Source: Actinosynnema sp042752395 (GTDB taxonomy: Bacteria; Actinomycetota; Actinomycetes; Mycobacteriales; Pseudonocardiaceae). From it: a stretch of DNA of 64,000 bases. A model generated the notes under the pieces. It was given only the letters and a program-made list of their open reading frames with translations. It had not been told where the DNA came from and ran no database searches. The stretch spans positions 1-64,000 of the forward strand of contig NZ_JBHYXZ010000020.1 in NCBI RefSeq assembly GCF_042752395.1, read 5' to 3'. The number at the start of each line of letters is the position of its first letter. Within the stretch, counting starts at the first letter, position 1. This document shows positions 41,172 through 49,748 of the stretch, one piece after another. A program made the translations under genes and the position numbers.

Positions 41172-43289
41172 ATGTCGATCCCAAGTCAGAGACAAGCGGC
41201 CACGCCGCCACCCGAACGCGCACGCGAACTGCTGGCACGGAAGTGGTCGTACCTGCTGAGCGCGGCCGTCGTCGTCGCGCTGAGCCGTGCCGACCTCGAC
41301 CGCGAGACGCGCGCACGGCTCGCCGAGCTGTGCGACGCGGTGCACGCCGAAGCGGCGCACGAGCCGCCGACCAGGCCGGCGGAGCAGATCGGCGAGGAGC
41401 TCGTCGCGCTCGGGTACGTCACCGAGGACGGCTTGCGGCTCACCCTCGACGTGCTCGGCAAGGGGCTGCTCGGGTTGCCCGAGTTCCGGCCCGTCGAGCG
41501 GTACGCGCAGCCGATCGTGACCGTGCTCGGCGCGTTGTCGGCCGGGTTCCTGGCGGCGAGCCGGCGCGCGGTGTTCGAGCAGCAGGAGGACGTGCAGCTC
41601 TCGCTGCTCAAGGCGGTCCGCGACGCCCAGTGGAACCTCCGGGAGAGCGAGGCGCGGTTCGAGGAGGTCGCCACGTCGTCCGCCAGCGGGATCCTGGTGG
41701 TCGACCTGGACGGGCGGATCGTGCGGGCCAACGCGGCGATCGGCGACATCCTCGGGTACACGACGGAGGAGCTGGCCGGGTTCGCCCTGCCGGAGCTGGT
41801 GCACCCGGACTCGGTCCGCGTGCTGGACGAGGCCCTGCGGGCGCTGCTGGACGGCAGGCACGAACGGGTCAGGCAACCGCAGCGCCTGCTGCGCAAGGAC
41901 GGCGACGTCGCGCGGATCTCGTTGACGGTCTCGCTGCTGCGCGGCGCGGACGACCAGCCGGTGCACTTCGTCGCCGTGATCGAGGACGGCACCGAGCTGA
42001 TGCTGCTCCAGTCCGAGCTGCACCGGCAGGCGCTGCACGACGTGTCGACCGGGCTGCCGAACCGGCAGTTCTTCACCAGCCACCTGGAGGGCGCGTTGCG
42101 ACGCGCCGACCCGGTGCGCGGCGTGTCCCTGTTCCACCTCGACCTCGACGCGTTCGGCATGGTCGGCAACAGCCTCGGCCGGCCGACCGGCGAACGGCTG
42201 CTCGTGCACGTCGCGCAGCGGCTGAAGGCCGTGATGGCGCGGGAGAAGGCGATGATCGCCCGGCTCGGCGACGACGAGTTCGCCATCCTGGTCGAGAACA
42301 CCGCCACCACGCCCGACGTGGCGGCGACGGTGGCCGAGATCGACCGCGAGCTGTCGGAGCCGGTGTACCTGGAGGGGCGCGGCGTGGCCGTGTCGGTGAG
42401 CGTCGGCGTGGTGCGCCGGCCGCCGCCGGACTGGGAGCCGGCCGAGGTGATGCGGGCCGCGGAGCAGGCGTTGCGGCGGGCGAAGGCGGCCGGTCGCGGG
42501 CAGTGGGAGCTGTTCCACCCCGGGCAGGACGCGAAGGAGCGGTGGGTGGACGCGCTCGCCGTCGCCATGCCCGGCGCGTGGGAGCAGGGCGAGCTGGAGG
42601 TGCGCTACCAGCGGGTGGTGGGCCTGGCCGACGGCGCCCTGGCGGGCGTGACGGCGAAGCTGCACTGGGACCGCGGCGAGGACCCGGTCGACCACGAGCG
42701 GTGCACGGCGATGGCCGAGCGGACGGGCCTCATCCTGCCGCTGGGCGAGTGGCAGCTCGCGACCGCGTGCGGCCAGGTGTCGTGGTGGGGCCAGGGCTCC
42801 GGGTGGGCCGTGCCGCTGCACGTCGGGCTGACCAGGCACCAGTCGTGCGACGGCGACCTGGTCCGGCGGGTGCGCCGGGTGTTGGACGACACCGGGCTGC
42901 CCGCGTCGCAGCTGACGGTCGGCGTGCCGGTGCCCGCGCTGGCGGAGTTCGACGCGGTGGAGAACCTGACCGTGCTGGCCGAGCTGGGCGTCGGCACGGC
43001 GCTGGACGACTTCGCGCTCGGTCCGGACGACCTGGCGATGGCCTCGGAGCTGCCGGTCCGGTCGGTGCGCGTGGCGCGCCGGTTGGTCGGGCGGCAGGCG
43101 CGGGGCGGCGCGGACTACCTGGCCGACCTGGTGGCGCAGGCCCGGCAGGCGGGCGTGCAGGTGCTGGTCGACGGGGTGCAGACGGAGGAGCAGGTGCGGT
43201 GGTGGCACGCCGCGGGCGCGGTCGCCGGAACCGGTCCGCTCTTCGGCGAGCCGGTGCCGCCGGGCGACCTCCACCGGCCGGACGCCTGA
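41172..43289 (+). CDS. PAS-GGDEF-EAL protein with degenerate motifs
   Basis: 705 residues. Residues 1-150 are helical (LARKWSYLLSAAVVVALSRA), 155-285 a PAS domain (RFEEVATSSASGILVVDLDG, EDGTELM). The GGDEF domain (about 290-440) has the active-site motif altered to GDDEF (366-370), while DVSTGLPNR and LDAFGMVGNSLG are kept. The EAL domain (about 450-700) reads VTAKLHW where EALxRW is expected (494 onward) and LDDFALG for DDFGTG, so phosphodiesterase activity is unlikely. It may be a c-di-GMP sensor or a weak cyclase. The ATG follows AACGGGG. No partner gene is adjacent. Confidence 0.88.
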   Translation: MSIPSQRQAATPPPERARELLARKWSYLLSAAVVVALSRADLDRETRARLAELCDAVHAEAAHEPPTRPAEQIGEELVALGYVTEDGLRLTLDVLGKGLLGLPEFRPVERYAQPIVTVLGALSAGFLAASRRAVFEQQEDVQLSLLKAVRDAQWNLRESEARFEEVATSSASGILVVDLDGRIVRANAAIGDILGYTTEELAGFALPELVHPDSVRVLDEALRALLDGRHERVRQPQRLLRKDGDVARISLTVSLLRGADDQPVHFVAVIEDGTELMLLQSELHRQALHDVSTGLPNRQFFTSHLEGALRRADPVRGVSLFHLDLDAFGMVGNSLGRPTGERLLVHVAQRLKAVMAREKAMIARLGDDEFAILVENTATTPDVAATVAEIDRELSEPVYLEGRGVAVSVSVGVVRRPPPDWEPAEVMRAAEQALRRAKAAGRGQWELFHPGQDAKERWVDALAVAMPGAWEQGELEVRYQRVVGLADGALAGVTAKLHWDRGEDPVDHERCTAMAERTGLILPLGEWQLATACGQVSWWGQGSGWAVPLHVGLTRHQSCDGDLVRRVRRVLDDTGLPASQLTVGVPVPALAEFDAVENLTVLAELGVGTALDDFALGPDDLAMASELPVRSVRVARRLVGRQARGGADYLADLVAQARQAGVQVLVDGVQTEEQVRWWHAAGAVAGTGPLFGEPVPPGDLHRPDA

Positions 43290-43328
43290 CCCCGGAGTCG
43301 CTGTCGCGGAACGGGGTGGAATCGGGTC

Positions 43329-43373
43329 TTCACACGCGGTTTCCTTACCGTTACAGTTCTGGGAGCGCTCCCA
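43329..43373 (+). promoter_or_regulatory. Promoter with adjacent perfect CebR-type box
   Basis: -35 TTCACA (43329-43334), a 17-bp spacer, -10 TACAGT (43352-43357), then TGGGAGCGCTCCCA at 43360-43373, placed just where transcription would start. It points rightward into the contig end (gap at 43603), where no gene is readable. The upstream gene already ended at 43289. Confidence 0.7.
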
Positions 43374-43654
43374 GTCCGGCTCCGGTCAACGACGACCGGG
43401 ATCCGGACCGGCGCGGCAGGACCTGATCACCGTCGCCCCCGCCGTGAGGTCGGCCGACGCACCCGTGCGGCAGCGGGTCGCGGGCCGAGGCGTCCCGGCG
43501 GTGATCCCGCGGTGGGGGGGGGGGGGCGGGGGAGCGCCGCCCGCCACGAACCCCAACACCGCACAGCCCCTCGGTACACAGCACGCACACCAAAGCACCG
43601 CGNNNNNNNNNNGTTACCCGGGGGGCCGGGGGGCCCCCCCCCGCCCCGGCGCCA
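43374..43654. other. Assembly gap (N at 43603-43612) and low-quality flanks
   Basis: G runs at about 43515-43530 and C/G runs after the Ns at 43613-43660. No gene can be supported. A target gene of the promoter at 43329 would be expected here or has been lost in the gap. Confidence 0.85.
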
Positions 43655-44413
43655 CTACGACCCCGGGCACTCCCGGCGGGCCAGGTACGAGCCCACGCCG
43701 TCGAGGTACAGGGCGAGGCCGAAGCGGAAGTCCGCGTCCAGGTCGCTCTCGTCGTAGAGGGTTTCCTGGTCGAACACGCCCGCCTCCACGACCCGGCTGA
43801 GCGCGGGCATCCGCCGGGGGTCCACCACCAGCCGCAACGCCCGCGCGTACGACGCGCCGAACGCCTCCGGGTTCTCCCGGAAGCCCTCGGCCAGCTCGGC
43901 GGTCATCCGCATCTCGCCGTGCACGAACGTCAGCAGCCCCATCACCACGGCCACCTTCTCGTCCTCGTTCAGCGGCGTGTCGTCCAGCGCGGCCAGCGCG
44001 GCGTCGAACCAGGCGAGGTTGCGCGGCCCGACCGGCGGCCCCGACAGGGGGATCCGCGCGTACCAGGGGTGCTTGCGCAGCGCGGCGAGCACGCTGAACG
44101 ACCACAGCGTCAGCCTGGCCCGCCAGTCGCCGTCGGCCGGCATGTCGGGCGGGTCGTCCAGCGCCGCGTCGGTCATCAGCTTGAGCAGGTCGTCCTTGCT
44201 CCTCACGTACCGGTACAACGCCATGGTCGAGTTGCCGAGCTGCTGCGCGACCCGGGCCATCGACACCGCGCCGAGGCCCTCGGCGTCGGCGACCTCGATC
44301 GCGGCCCGGGTGATCTCGGTGACCGACAGCGCGGGCTTGCGCCCCCTGCGGGGCGCCTCCCGCATCCCCCAGAGCAGCGCCACCTCCGGCGGCACGCCGT
44401 TCTCCTCGGTCAT
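43655..44413 (-). CDS. TetR family regulator with TetR C-terminal domain
   Basis: 252-residue repressor. The helix-turn-helix is LSVTEITRAAIEVADAEGLG followed by VSMARVAQQLGNSTMALYRY and VRSKDDL. A TetR_C-type ligand domain follows. ATG 44413 has GAGAGG 6 nt upstream, which is better than the GTG at 44419. It is divergent from a DrrAB-type exporter; two matching operator sites lie between. The same arrangement is found at 5608-8016, suggesting related modules. Confidence 0.9.
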   Translation of the reverse strand: MTEENGVPPEVALLWGMREAPRRGRKPALSVTEITRAAIEVADAEGLGAVSMARVAQQLGNSTMALYRYVRSKDDLLKLMTDAALDDPPDMPADGDWRARLTLWSFSVLAALRKHPWYARIPLSGPPVGPRNLAWFDAALAALDDTPLNEDEKVAVVMGLLTFVHGEMRMTAELAEGFRENPEAFGASYARALRLVVDPRRMPALSRVVEAGVFDQETLYDESDLDADFRFGLALYLDGVGSYLARRECPGS

Positions 44414-44461
44414 CCCCACCCTCTCGTCGCCGGGTCCAGTCTAGGGCTTCCGCGATTAACT

Positions 44462-44497
44462 GCGTATGAGCTACGCTTTATCGCGTACCTGATACGC
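44462..44497. promoter_or_regulatory. Paired TetR operators GCGTA-N5-TACGC
   Basis: Two identical-arm palindromes, 44462-44476 and 44483-44497, whose centres are 21 bp (two helical turns) apart. They lie in the 98-bp space between the divergent TetR and ABC genes, so two dimers could bind on the same DNA face. Confidence 0.8.
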
Positions 44498-44511
44498 ATA
44501 AGGGGGACGTG

Positions 44512-45435
44512 ATGATCGTCGAGGTGACCGGGCTGCGCAAGCGCTACGGGCCGACGCCGGTGCTGGACGGGATGGATTTGGAGGTCGCCGAGGGGTCGGT
44601 CTTCGCGTTGCTCGGTCCCAACGGCGCCGGCAAGACCACCACCGTCCGGATCCTGTCCACGCTGACGCGCCCGGACGCCGGCACGGTGCGGGTGGCCGGG
44701 TTCGACGTGGTCCGCGAACCGGCCCGGGTGCGCGGCGCGATCAGCCTGACCGGCCAGTACGCGGCCGTGGACGCGGAGCAGACGGGCCGCGAGAACCTCG
44801 TCATGGTCGGCCGGCTCCTGCACCTGGGCCGGTCCGGGGCGGCCGGCCGGGCCGACGCGCTGCTGGAGCGGTTCGACCTGGTCGACGCCGCCGACCGCCG
44901 GGTCAGGACCTACTCGGGCGGCATGCGGCGGCGGCTGGACCTCGCGATGAGCCTGGTCGGCACGCCGAAGGTCATCTTCCTGGACGAGCCGACCACCGGC
45001 CTGGACCCGGCCAGCCGCACGACCATGTGGGACGCCATCCGCGACCTCGTGCGCTCCGGCACCACGATCTTCCTCACCACCCAGTACCTGGAGGAGGCCG
45101 ACCGCCTGGCGGACCGGATCATGGTGCTGGCCGGCGGCAAGGTCGCCGCCGAGGGCACCGCGGACGACCTCAAGGCGCGCGTCGGCGGCGACCGGCTCGA
45201 CCTCGGCTTCGGCTCCGTCGCGGCGCTGGACGCCGCGGCCGCCCGGCTCGGCGGCTTCCCCGACCGCGACCGGCTCGTGCTCAGCGTCCCGTCCGACGGC
45301 ACCGCCGCGCACCTGCACCACGTGCTGGACGACCTGCGGGCCGCCGCCGTGCCGCCGGACCGGGTCTCCTCGCACCGCCCGACCCTCGACGACGTCTTCC
45401 TCGCCCTGACCGCCCGTGAAGGAGTGGCGGCATGA
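44512..45435 (+). CDS. DrrA-like ABC transporter ATP-binding protein
   Basis: 307-residue exporter ATPase with Walker A GPNGAGKTT, Q-loop LTGQYAAVDAEQTG, signature YSGGMRRRLDLAMS, Walker B VIFLDEPTTGLDPASR and H-switch TTQYLEEAD. It has the full DrrA C-terminal domain (GDRLDLGFGSVAALDAAAAR and PTLDDVFLALT), unlike the shorter homologue at 6452. ATG 44512 is preceded by AAGGGGG. It is coupled to the permease by ATGA. Confidence 0.93.
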   Translation: MIVEVTGLRKRYGPTPVLDGMDLEVAEGSVFALLGPNGAGKTTTVRILSTLTRPDAGTVRVAGFDVVREPARVRGAISLTGQYAAVDAEQTGRENLVMVGRLLHLGRSGAAGRADALLERFDLVDAADRRVRTYSGGMRRRLDLAMSLVGTPKVIFLDEPTTGLDPASRTTMWDAIRDLVRSGTTIFLTTQYLEEADRLADRIMVLAGGKVAAEGTADDLKARVGGDRLDLGFGSVAALDAAAARLGGFPDRDRLVLSVPSDGTAAHLHHVLDDLRAAAVPPDRVSSHRPTLDDVFLALTAREGVAA

Positions 45436-46190
45436 GCCACGCGATCGCCGACTCGATGACCATGATCGGCCGCAGCGTCCGGCTCGGCCGGCGCAACGTC
45501 GACACGCTGATCATGTCCATCGTCCTGCCGCTGATGATGATGGCCCTGTTCGTGTACGTGTTCGGCGGCGCGATCACCACCGGCACCGAGTACATCAACT
45601 ACGTGGTGCCCGGCATCATCCTGCTGTGCACCGGCTACGGCGCCGCGTCCACCGCGATGTCCGTGGCCGACGACGTCAACGGCGGCATGATCGACCGCCT
45701 GCGCTCCCTGCCGATCCACGCTTCCGCCGTGCTCACCGGGCACGTCACGGCCAGCGTGGTCCGCAACGCCCTGTCGACCGCGATCGTGGTCGCCGCCGCC
45801 GTGGCCATGGGCTTCCGGCCGTCCGCGTCACCGGTCGAGTGGCTCGCCGCGACCGGGCTGCTCCTGCTCTACGTGCTGGCGCTGTCCTGGCTCGCGGCGG
45901 GGCTCGGCGCGGTGTCGAAGTCGGTCGAGTCGGCGAGCGCGTTGAGCTTCTTCATGCTGTTCCTGCCCTACCTGAGCAGCGCGTTCGTGCCGACCCACAC
46001 CATGCCCGCGTTCCTGCGCGGCATCAGCGAGCACCAGCCGATCACGCCCATCATCGAGACCGTGCGCGGCCTGCTCACCGGCACCGCGATCGGCGACCGG
46101 GGGTGGCTCGCGCTCGCGTGGTCGGTCGGGCTGCTGGTCGTGTCGTTCGTCGTGGCGATCGCCCTCTACCGGCGGCGGGTGGACGACTGA
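45432..46190 (+). CDS. DrrB-like ABC-2 transporter permease
   Basis: 252-residue membrane subunit with about six hydrophobic segments (IMSIVLPLMMMALFVYVFGG, INYVVPGIILLCTGYGAAST and others). It has the DrrB-type FLMLFLPYLSSAFVP-like stretch and the short motif ISEHQPITPIIETVRGLLTG. The start overlaps the ATPase stop. The two probably export a hydrophobic compound under TetR control. Confidence 0.92.
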   Translation: MSHAIADSMTMIGRSVRLGRRNVDTLIMSIVLPLMMMALFVYVFGGAITTGTEYINYVVPGIILLCTGYGAASTAMSVADDVNGGMIDRLRSLPIHASAVLTGHVTASVVRNALSTAIVVAAAVAMGFRPSASPVEWLAATGLLLLYVLALSWLAAGLGAVSKSVESASALSFFMLFLPYLSSAFVPTHTMPAFLRGISEHQPITPIIETVRGLLTGTAIGDRGWLALAWSVGLLVVSFVVAIALYRRRVDD

Positions 46191-46200
46191 CCCGAGGCAC

Positions 46201-46222
46201 GCGCTCCCCGGGCGGGGAGTGC
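46201..46222 (+). terminator. Hairpin after the exporter operon
   Basis: 9-bp stem (GCGCTCCCC / GGGGAGTGC, one G-U pair) with loop GGGC, 10 bp past the permease stop and ahead of the convergent HTH gene. Confidence 0.65.
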
Positions 46223-46257
46223 ACGCCGAACGCCGCGCTCCGACGGCGTTTCCGGGC

Positions 46258-46773
46258 TCACTCCTTCAGCCGGTGCACGACGACCAGCCCGCCGTGCAGC
46301 GGCAGGTGCCGGCGCTGGTCGTCCGTGGCCACGTACTCGTCCAGCACCGCGCCGATGCGGCGGTCGAGTTCGACCACGTCCTCCGGCGACAGGTGCAGCG
46401 CGAACCGCGCGTAGGTCCGCACGGACTCCGGCCCGGCCTCCGCCAGCTCCTCCTGGAACGCCTCCAGCGGCGCGGTGGTCCCGCCGCCGTCCACCAGCGG
46501 GCCGTCCAGCCACCACGAGACCCCGGTCGACCGGTACGGCTTCTCCAGCGCGCCGCTCGCCCCGGTGCGCACCTCGCCCGGCTCCAGGAACCCCGCCGCC
46601 GCCAACTGCCGCACGTGGTACAGCACGGTGCCGGGGTCGCGACCCAGCCGCTCGGCCAACTGCTTGTTGGTCAGCTCCTGCTGCGCGCACAGCCGCAGGA
46701 TCCGCAGCCGCAACGGGTGGGCCAGCGCCTTCGTCTCCGCCACCGTCGCCGGACGCCGTCGCCGCTCAGCCAT
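46258..46773 (-). CDS. ArsR-like winged-helix transcriptional regulator
   Basis: 171-residue regulator with an N-terminal winged helix (ETKALAHPLRLRILRLCAQQ, ELTNKQLAERLGRDPGTVLY, HVRQLAAAGFLE). The rest, about 90 residues, is charged and helical, as in helix-turn-helix domain proteins near MFS exporters. The ATG at 46773 is the family-like start; an upstream GTG (46806) would run through an operator palindrome. It is divergent from the MFS gene, which it probably represses. Confidence 0.85.
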   Translation of the reverse strand: MAERRRRPATVAETKALAHPLRLRILRLCAQQELTNKQLAERLGRDPGTVLYHVRQLAAAGFLEPGEVRTGASGALEKPYRSTGVSWWLDGPLVDGGGTTAPLEAFQEELAEAGPESVRTYARFALHLSPEDVVELDRRIGAVLDEYVATDDQRRHLPLHGGLVVVHRLKE

Positions 46774-46788
46774 GGCGCCCAACTTATC

Positions 46789-46850
46789 CCACCGGTGGAC
46801 GTCCACACCGATGGAGAAAACTCCACCGATGTGTCATCCTCCACCGGTGG
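46789..46850. promoter_or_regulatory. Operator palindromes of the HTH-MFS pair
   Basis: CCACCGGTGG occurs at 46789-46798 and again at 46841-46850, with related half-sites (CCACACCGATGGAG, CTCCACCGATG) between. The second copy overlaps the GTG start of the MFS gene. Confidence 0.65.
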
Positions 46851-48070
46851 CACCCCTGGGCACCCCCTTCCGCCGTCTGTGGACGTCGTCGGGCCTGTCG
46901 AACCTGGCCGACGGCGCGTTCAAGGTCGGGCTCCCGCTGGTCGCCGTCCAGACCACGCGCGAACCGACCCTGGTCGCGGGCCTGGTGTTCGCGCTGACGC
47001 TGCCCTGGCTGGTGTTCGCGCTCCCGGCCGGCGCGCTCACCGACCGCCTCGACCGCCGCCGCACCATGCTGTGGGCCAACGCGTGCCGGGCCGCCCTGCT
47101 GGCGCTCCTCGCCGGGGCGGCGGCGCTGGGCTGGGCGAACATCTGGCTGCTGTACGCCGTCGCGTTCGCCGCCGGCGTCGCCGAGACGCTCTACGACACC
47201 TCGGCCCAGTCCCTGCTGCCGCACCTGGTCGACCGGGACCGGCTGCCCCGGGCCAACTCCCGCCTGTTCGCCGTGGAGCTGACCGCGAACGAGTTCGTCG
47301 GGCCGCCCCTGGCCGGGCTCCTCGTCGCCGCGGGGGCGGTGGCCGCCTTCACCGCGCCCGCCGCGCTCTGGGTGGTCGCCCTCGTGGCGTTGTGGTCGGT
47401 CCGCGGCACGTTCAAGGTCGACCGCGAGCACCGCACCACGCTGCGCGCGGACATCGCCGAGGGGTTGCGCTTCCTGCTGCGGCACCGGTTGTTGCGCGCC
47501 CTCGCCGCCGTGGTGGGCGTGTTCAACATCGCGGGCACCGCGTCGGGCTCGGTGCTCGTCCTGCACGCGGTGGGTCCGGGCTCGGCGATGGGGCTGACCG
47601 GGCAGGTCTTCGGGCTGCTCCTCACCACCCCGGCCGTCGGCAGCCTGGTCGGCTCCCTCGCCGCGGAACGCGTGGTCGCCCGGCTCGGCCGCGCGCGGTC
47701 CCTGGCGGTCGGGTTCGTGGCCGGCTCGCTGCTCGTCGCGGCTCCGGCGGTCACCGCGAACCCGTACGCGGTCGCGGCGGCGTTCGCGGTCGCGGGCGCG
47801 GGCATCGCCGTGCTGAACGTGGTCGCGGTGTCGTTGCGGCAGCACGTCACGCCGGACCGCCTGCTCGGCCGGGTGAACAGCGCGTACCGCCTGGTCGCGT
47901 GGGGCACCATGCCGCTGGGCGCGGCGATCGGCGGCGCGGTCGCGCAGGCGTTCGGCGTGCGGGCGGTCTTCGCCGTGATGGCGGTGGTGTCGCTCCTGGC
48001 CCTGTGCGGCCTGACCGCCGTCACCGAGCGGAAGGTCGAGCGGGCCGTGGCCGCGTCAGCCCCGGCCTGA
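46847..48070 (+). CDS. MFS transporter
   Basis: 407-residue exporter of the major facilitator superfamily with twelve predicted helices. Landmarks are SGLSNLADGAFKVGLPLVAV at the N-terminus, the loop-2/3 motif GALTDRLDRRRTM and GRVNSAYRLVAWGTMPLGAA in the C-half, a pattern common to drug/enterobactin-type exporters. GTG 46847 (VAPLGTPFRRLW) is the simplest start; in-frame ATGs at 46829 and 46811 would add a few residues without a better ribosome site. The 3' end overlaps the convergent MerR gene by 15 bp. Confidence 0.88.
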   Translation: MAPLGTPFRRLWTSSGLSNLADGAFKVGLPLVAVQTTREPTLVAGLVFALTLPWLVFALPAGALTDRLDRRRTMLWANACRAALLALLAGAAALGWANIWLLYAVAFAAGVAETLYDTSAQSLLPHLVDRDRLPRANSRLFAVELTANEFVGPPLAGLLVAAGAVAAFTAPAALWVVALVALWSVRGTFKVDREHRTTLRADIAEGLRFLLRHRLLRALAAVVGVFNIAGTASGSVLVLHAVGPGSAMGLTGQVFGLLLTTPAVGSLVGSLAAERVVARLGRARSLAVGFVAGSLLVAAPAVTANPYAVAAAFAVAGAGIAVLNVVAVSLRQHVTPDRLLGRVNSAYRLVAWGTMPLGAAIGGAVAQAFGVRAVFAVMAVVSLLALCGLTAVTERKVERAVAASAPA

Positions 48071-48418
48071 GGCGGCGTCGATCACCTCGTCCAGCACGTC
48101 CCGCGACCGGACCAGGTCGTCGATCAGCCGGTCGATGCGGGCCCGTTCGGCGGTGAGGTCGTGGACCAGCCGCGGCGTGGCGATCTCGGACGGACCGCCG
48201 TCCGCGTCCCGCATGCACGGCAGCATCGCCGCGATCTTCCTGCTGCTCAGGCCCGCGGCGAACAGCTCCTGGATGCGGATGACCCGGTCGACCGCCCGTT
48301 CGGGGTACTCCCGGTGGCCGCCGGCGGTGCGCTCGGAGGTCAGCAGCCCCTGCTGCTCGTAGTACCGCAGCGACCGCGCGCTCACCCCGGTGCGCTCGGC
48401 CAGCTCGCCGATCCGCAT
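48056..48418 (-). CDS. MerR family transcriptional regulator
   Basis: 120-residue regulator with MRIGELAERTGVSARSLRYY and EQQGLLTSERTAGGHREYPE (helix-turn-helix and wing), then the dimer helix (ERARIDRLIDDLVRSRDVLD). One Cys (LPCMRDADGG) is not in a clear metal-binding pattern. ATG 48418 is preceded by GGTGGGGAC. A MerR-type palindrome sits 20 bp upstream, probably for autoregulation or for control of the divergent amidohydrolase. Confidence 0.9.
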   Translation of the reverse strand: MRIGELAERTGVSARSLRYYEQQGLLTSERTAGGHREYPERAVDRVIRIQELFAAGLSSRKIAAMLPCMRDADGGPSEIATPRLVHDLTAERARIDRLIDDLVRSRDVLDEVIDAASGRG

Positions 48419-48438
48419 GTCCCCACCTCGCGTGAACC

Positions 48439-48452
48439 TGACACTGGTGTCA
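48439..48452. promoter_or_regulatory. MerR-type operator TGACACTGGTGTCA
   Basis: Near-perfect palindrome (TGACAC-TG-GTGTCA) between the MerR gene and the amidohydrolase, in the style of promoters where MerR proteins bind between -35 and -10. Confidence 0.7.
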
Positions 48453-48509
48453 CCTTCCACCGTAGCGCCGCGTGCAGTTGGATGTGCCGCGGGGAACGGG
48501 GGAATCCTG

Positions 48510-49550
48510 ATGGTGGTCCGGATCCGCGGCCGCGCGTTGCCGCACGGCGAGCCGGTGGACCTCTACGCGGACGGCGACCGGTGGACCACCGACCCCGTCC
48601 CGGACGTCGAGCCGGTGGCCGAGGGCTGGCTGCTGCCGGGGCTGGTCGACGCGCACACCCACCCCGGAGCCGAGGCGCCGGGCGACCCGCTCGACCACGG
48701 ACTGCTGCGCGAGCACCTCCGGCAGCACGTGGACGCCGGGGTGGCCGTGATCCGCGCGCCGGGCCTGGCCGACGAGCCGCCGCCGTGGTTCGGCGTGGAC
48801 CCCGGGACGCCGCGGGCCTGGCACGCCGGGCCGTGGCTGGCGCAGCACGGCCAGTTCTTCGACGGCTGGGGCCGTCGCGCGGACCACGACCGGCTGCCCG
48901 CGATCGCGGCCGCGCAGGCGGGGCGCACGGGGTGGGCGAAGGTCATCGGCGACTGGGGCCCGACCGGCGACCCCGTGCCGCTCGCCGTGCTGACCGCCGT
49001 GGTGGAGGCGGTGCACGCGGTGGGCGGTCGGGTCGCCGTGCACACGCAGCAGGCGGCGGGCGGCGAGGCGGCGGTGCTGGCCGGGGCCGACTCGCTGGAG
49101 CACGGGATGCTGCTCGACCGCAGCCTGCTCGCGCGGATGGCGGAGCGGGGCACGGCGCTGACCCCGACGTTGTCCGTCCTGGAACGGACGGCGCCGGAAG
49201 TGCGCCGCCGCCCCGACAGCCCGGGCAAGCGGTGGTTCCTCCGCGGCGCCGAGTCCCACGCCGCCCTCGTCGCCGCCGCGGCCGAGGCGGGCGTCCGCGT
49301 GCTGGCCGGCACGGACTCCGTGCCGCACGGCCGGATCCTGGACGAGGTCCGGGCGCTGGCCGGCGCGGGCCTGCGCCCGCACGCCGCCCTCGCCGCCGCC
49401 TCCTGGGACGCCCGCGCCTACCTCGGCCTGCCGGGCCTGCAACCGGGCGCACCCGCCGACGCCGTCGTCTACGCCGAAGACCCGAGGACCGACCTGGACC
49501 AACTGGCTCACCCGACCGCCGTGATCCTCCGCGGCCGCCGCGTCCGCTGA
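48510..49550 (+). CDS. Amidohydrolase family protein (imidazolonepropionase-like)
   Basis: 346-residue metal-dependent hydrolase with a TIM barrel. Metal ligands: LVDAHTHPG after the first strand, the conserved VIGDWGP region in place of the bridging Lys strand, RVAVHTQQA, DSLEHGMLL and the catalytic Asp in VLAGTDSVPHG. The N- and C-terminal strands (RIRGRALPHG, GAPADAVVYAEDP) form the small beta-sandwich. ATG 48510 has GGGGGAA upstream. The substrate is unknown. It is divergent from MerR. Confidence 0.88.
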   Translation: MVVRIRGRALPHGEPVDLYADGDRWTTDPVPDVEPVAEGWLLPGLVDAHTHPGAEAPGDPLDHGLLREHLRQHVDAGVAVIRAPGLADEPPPWFGVDPGTPRAWHAGPWLAQHGQFFDGWGRRADHDRLPAIAAAQAGRTGWAKVIGDWGPTGDPVPLAVLTAVVEAVHAVGGRVAVHTQQAAGGEAAVLAGADSLEHGMLLDRSLLARMAERGTALTPTLSVLERTAPEVRRRPDSPGKRWFLRGAESHAALVAAAAEAGVRVLAGTDSVPHGRILDEVRALAGAGLRPHAALAAASWDARAYLGLPGLQPGAPADAVVYAEDPRTDLDQLAHPTAVILRGRRVR

Positions 49551-49748
49551 CCGCTGTGCCGCAAGGGATCCCTCGCGCCCGGCCCCCGCGCCCGACCGCT
49601 GCACGCGGCCCCCCGTGCCCGGCCGCCGCGCTCTACCCCCGGTGCCCCGTCCCCGCGGCTGCCACCGCGGCCCAGCCGCCGTGAGTGACCACCGCCGCGA
49701 GGGACCGTTGCGCTCGACGCCCGCCTCGGCCGGTCCACGGGTCCCGGG

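Noticed and set aside
5608..46190. Secondary-metabolite gene cluster around the DrrAB-like exporters
   Set aside because: No polyketide synthase, NRPS, terpene or RiPP biosynthesis genes are near either exporter.
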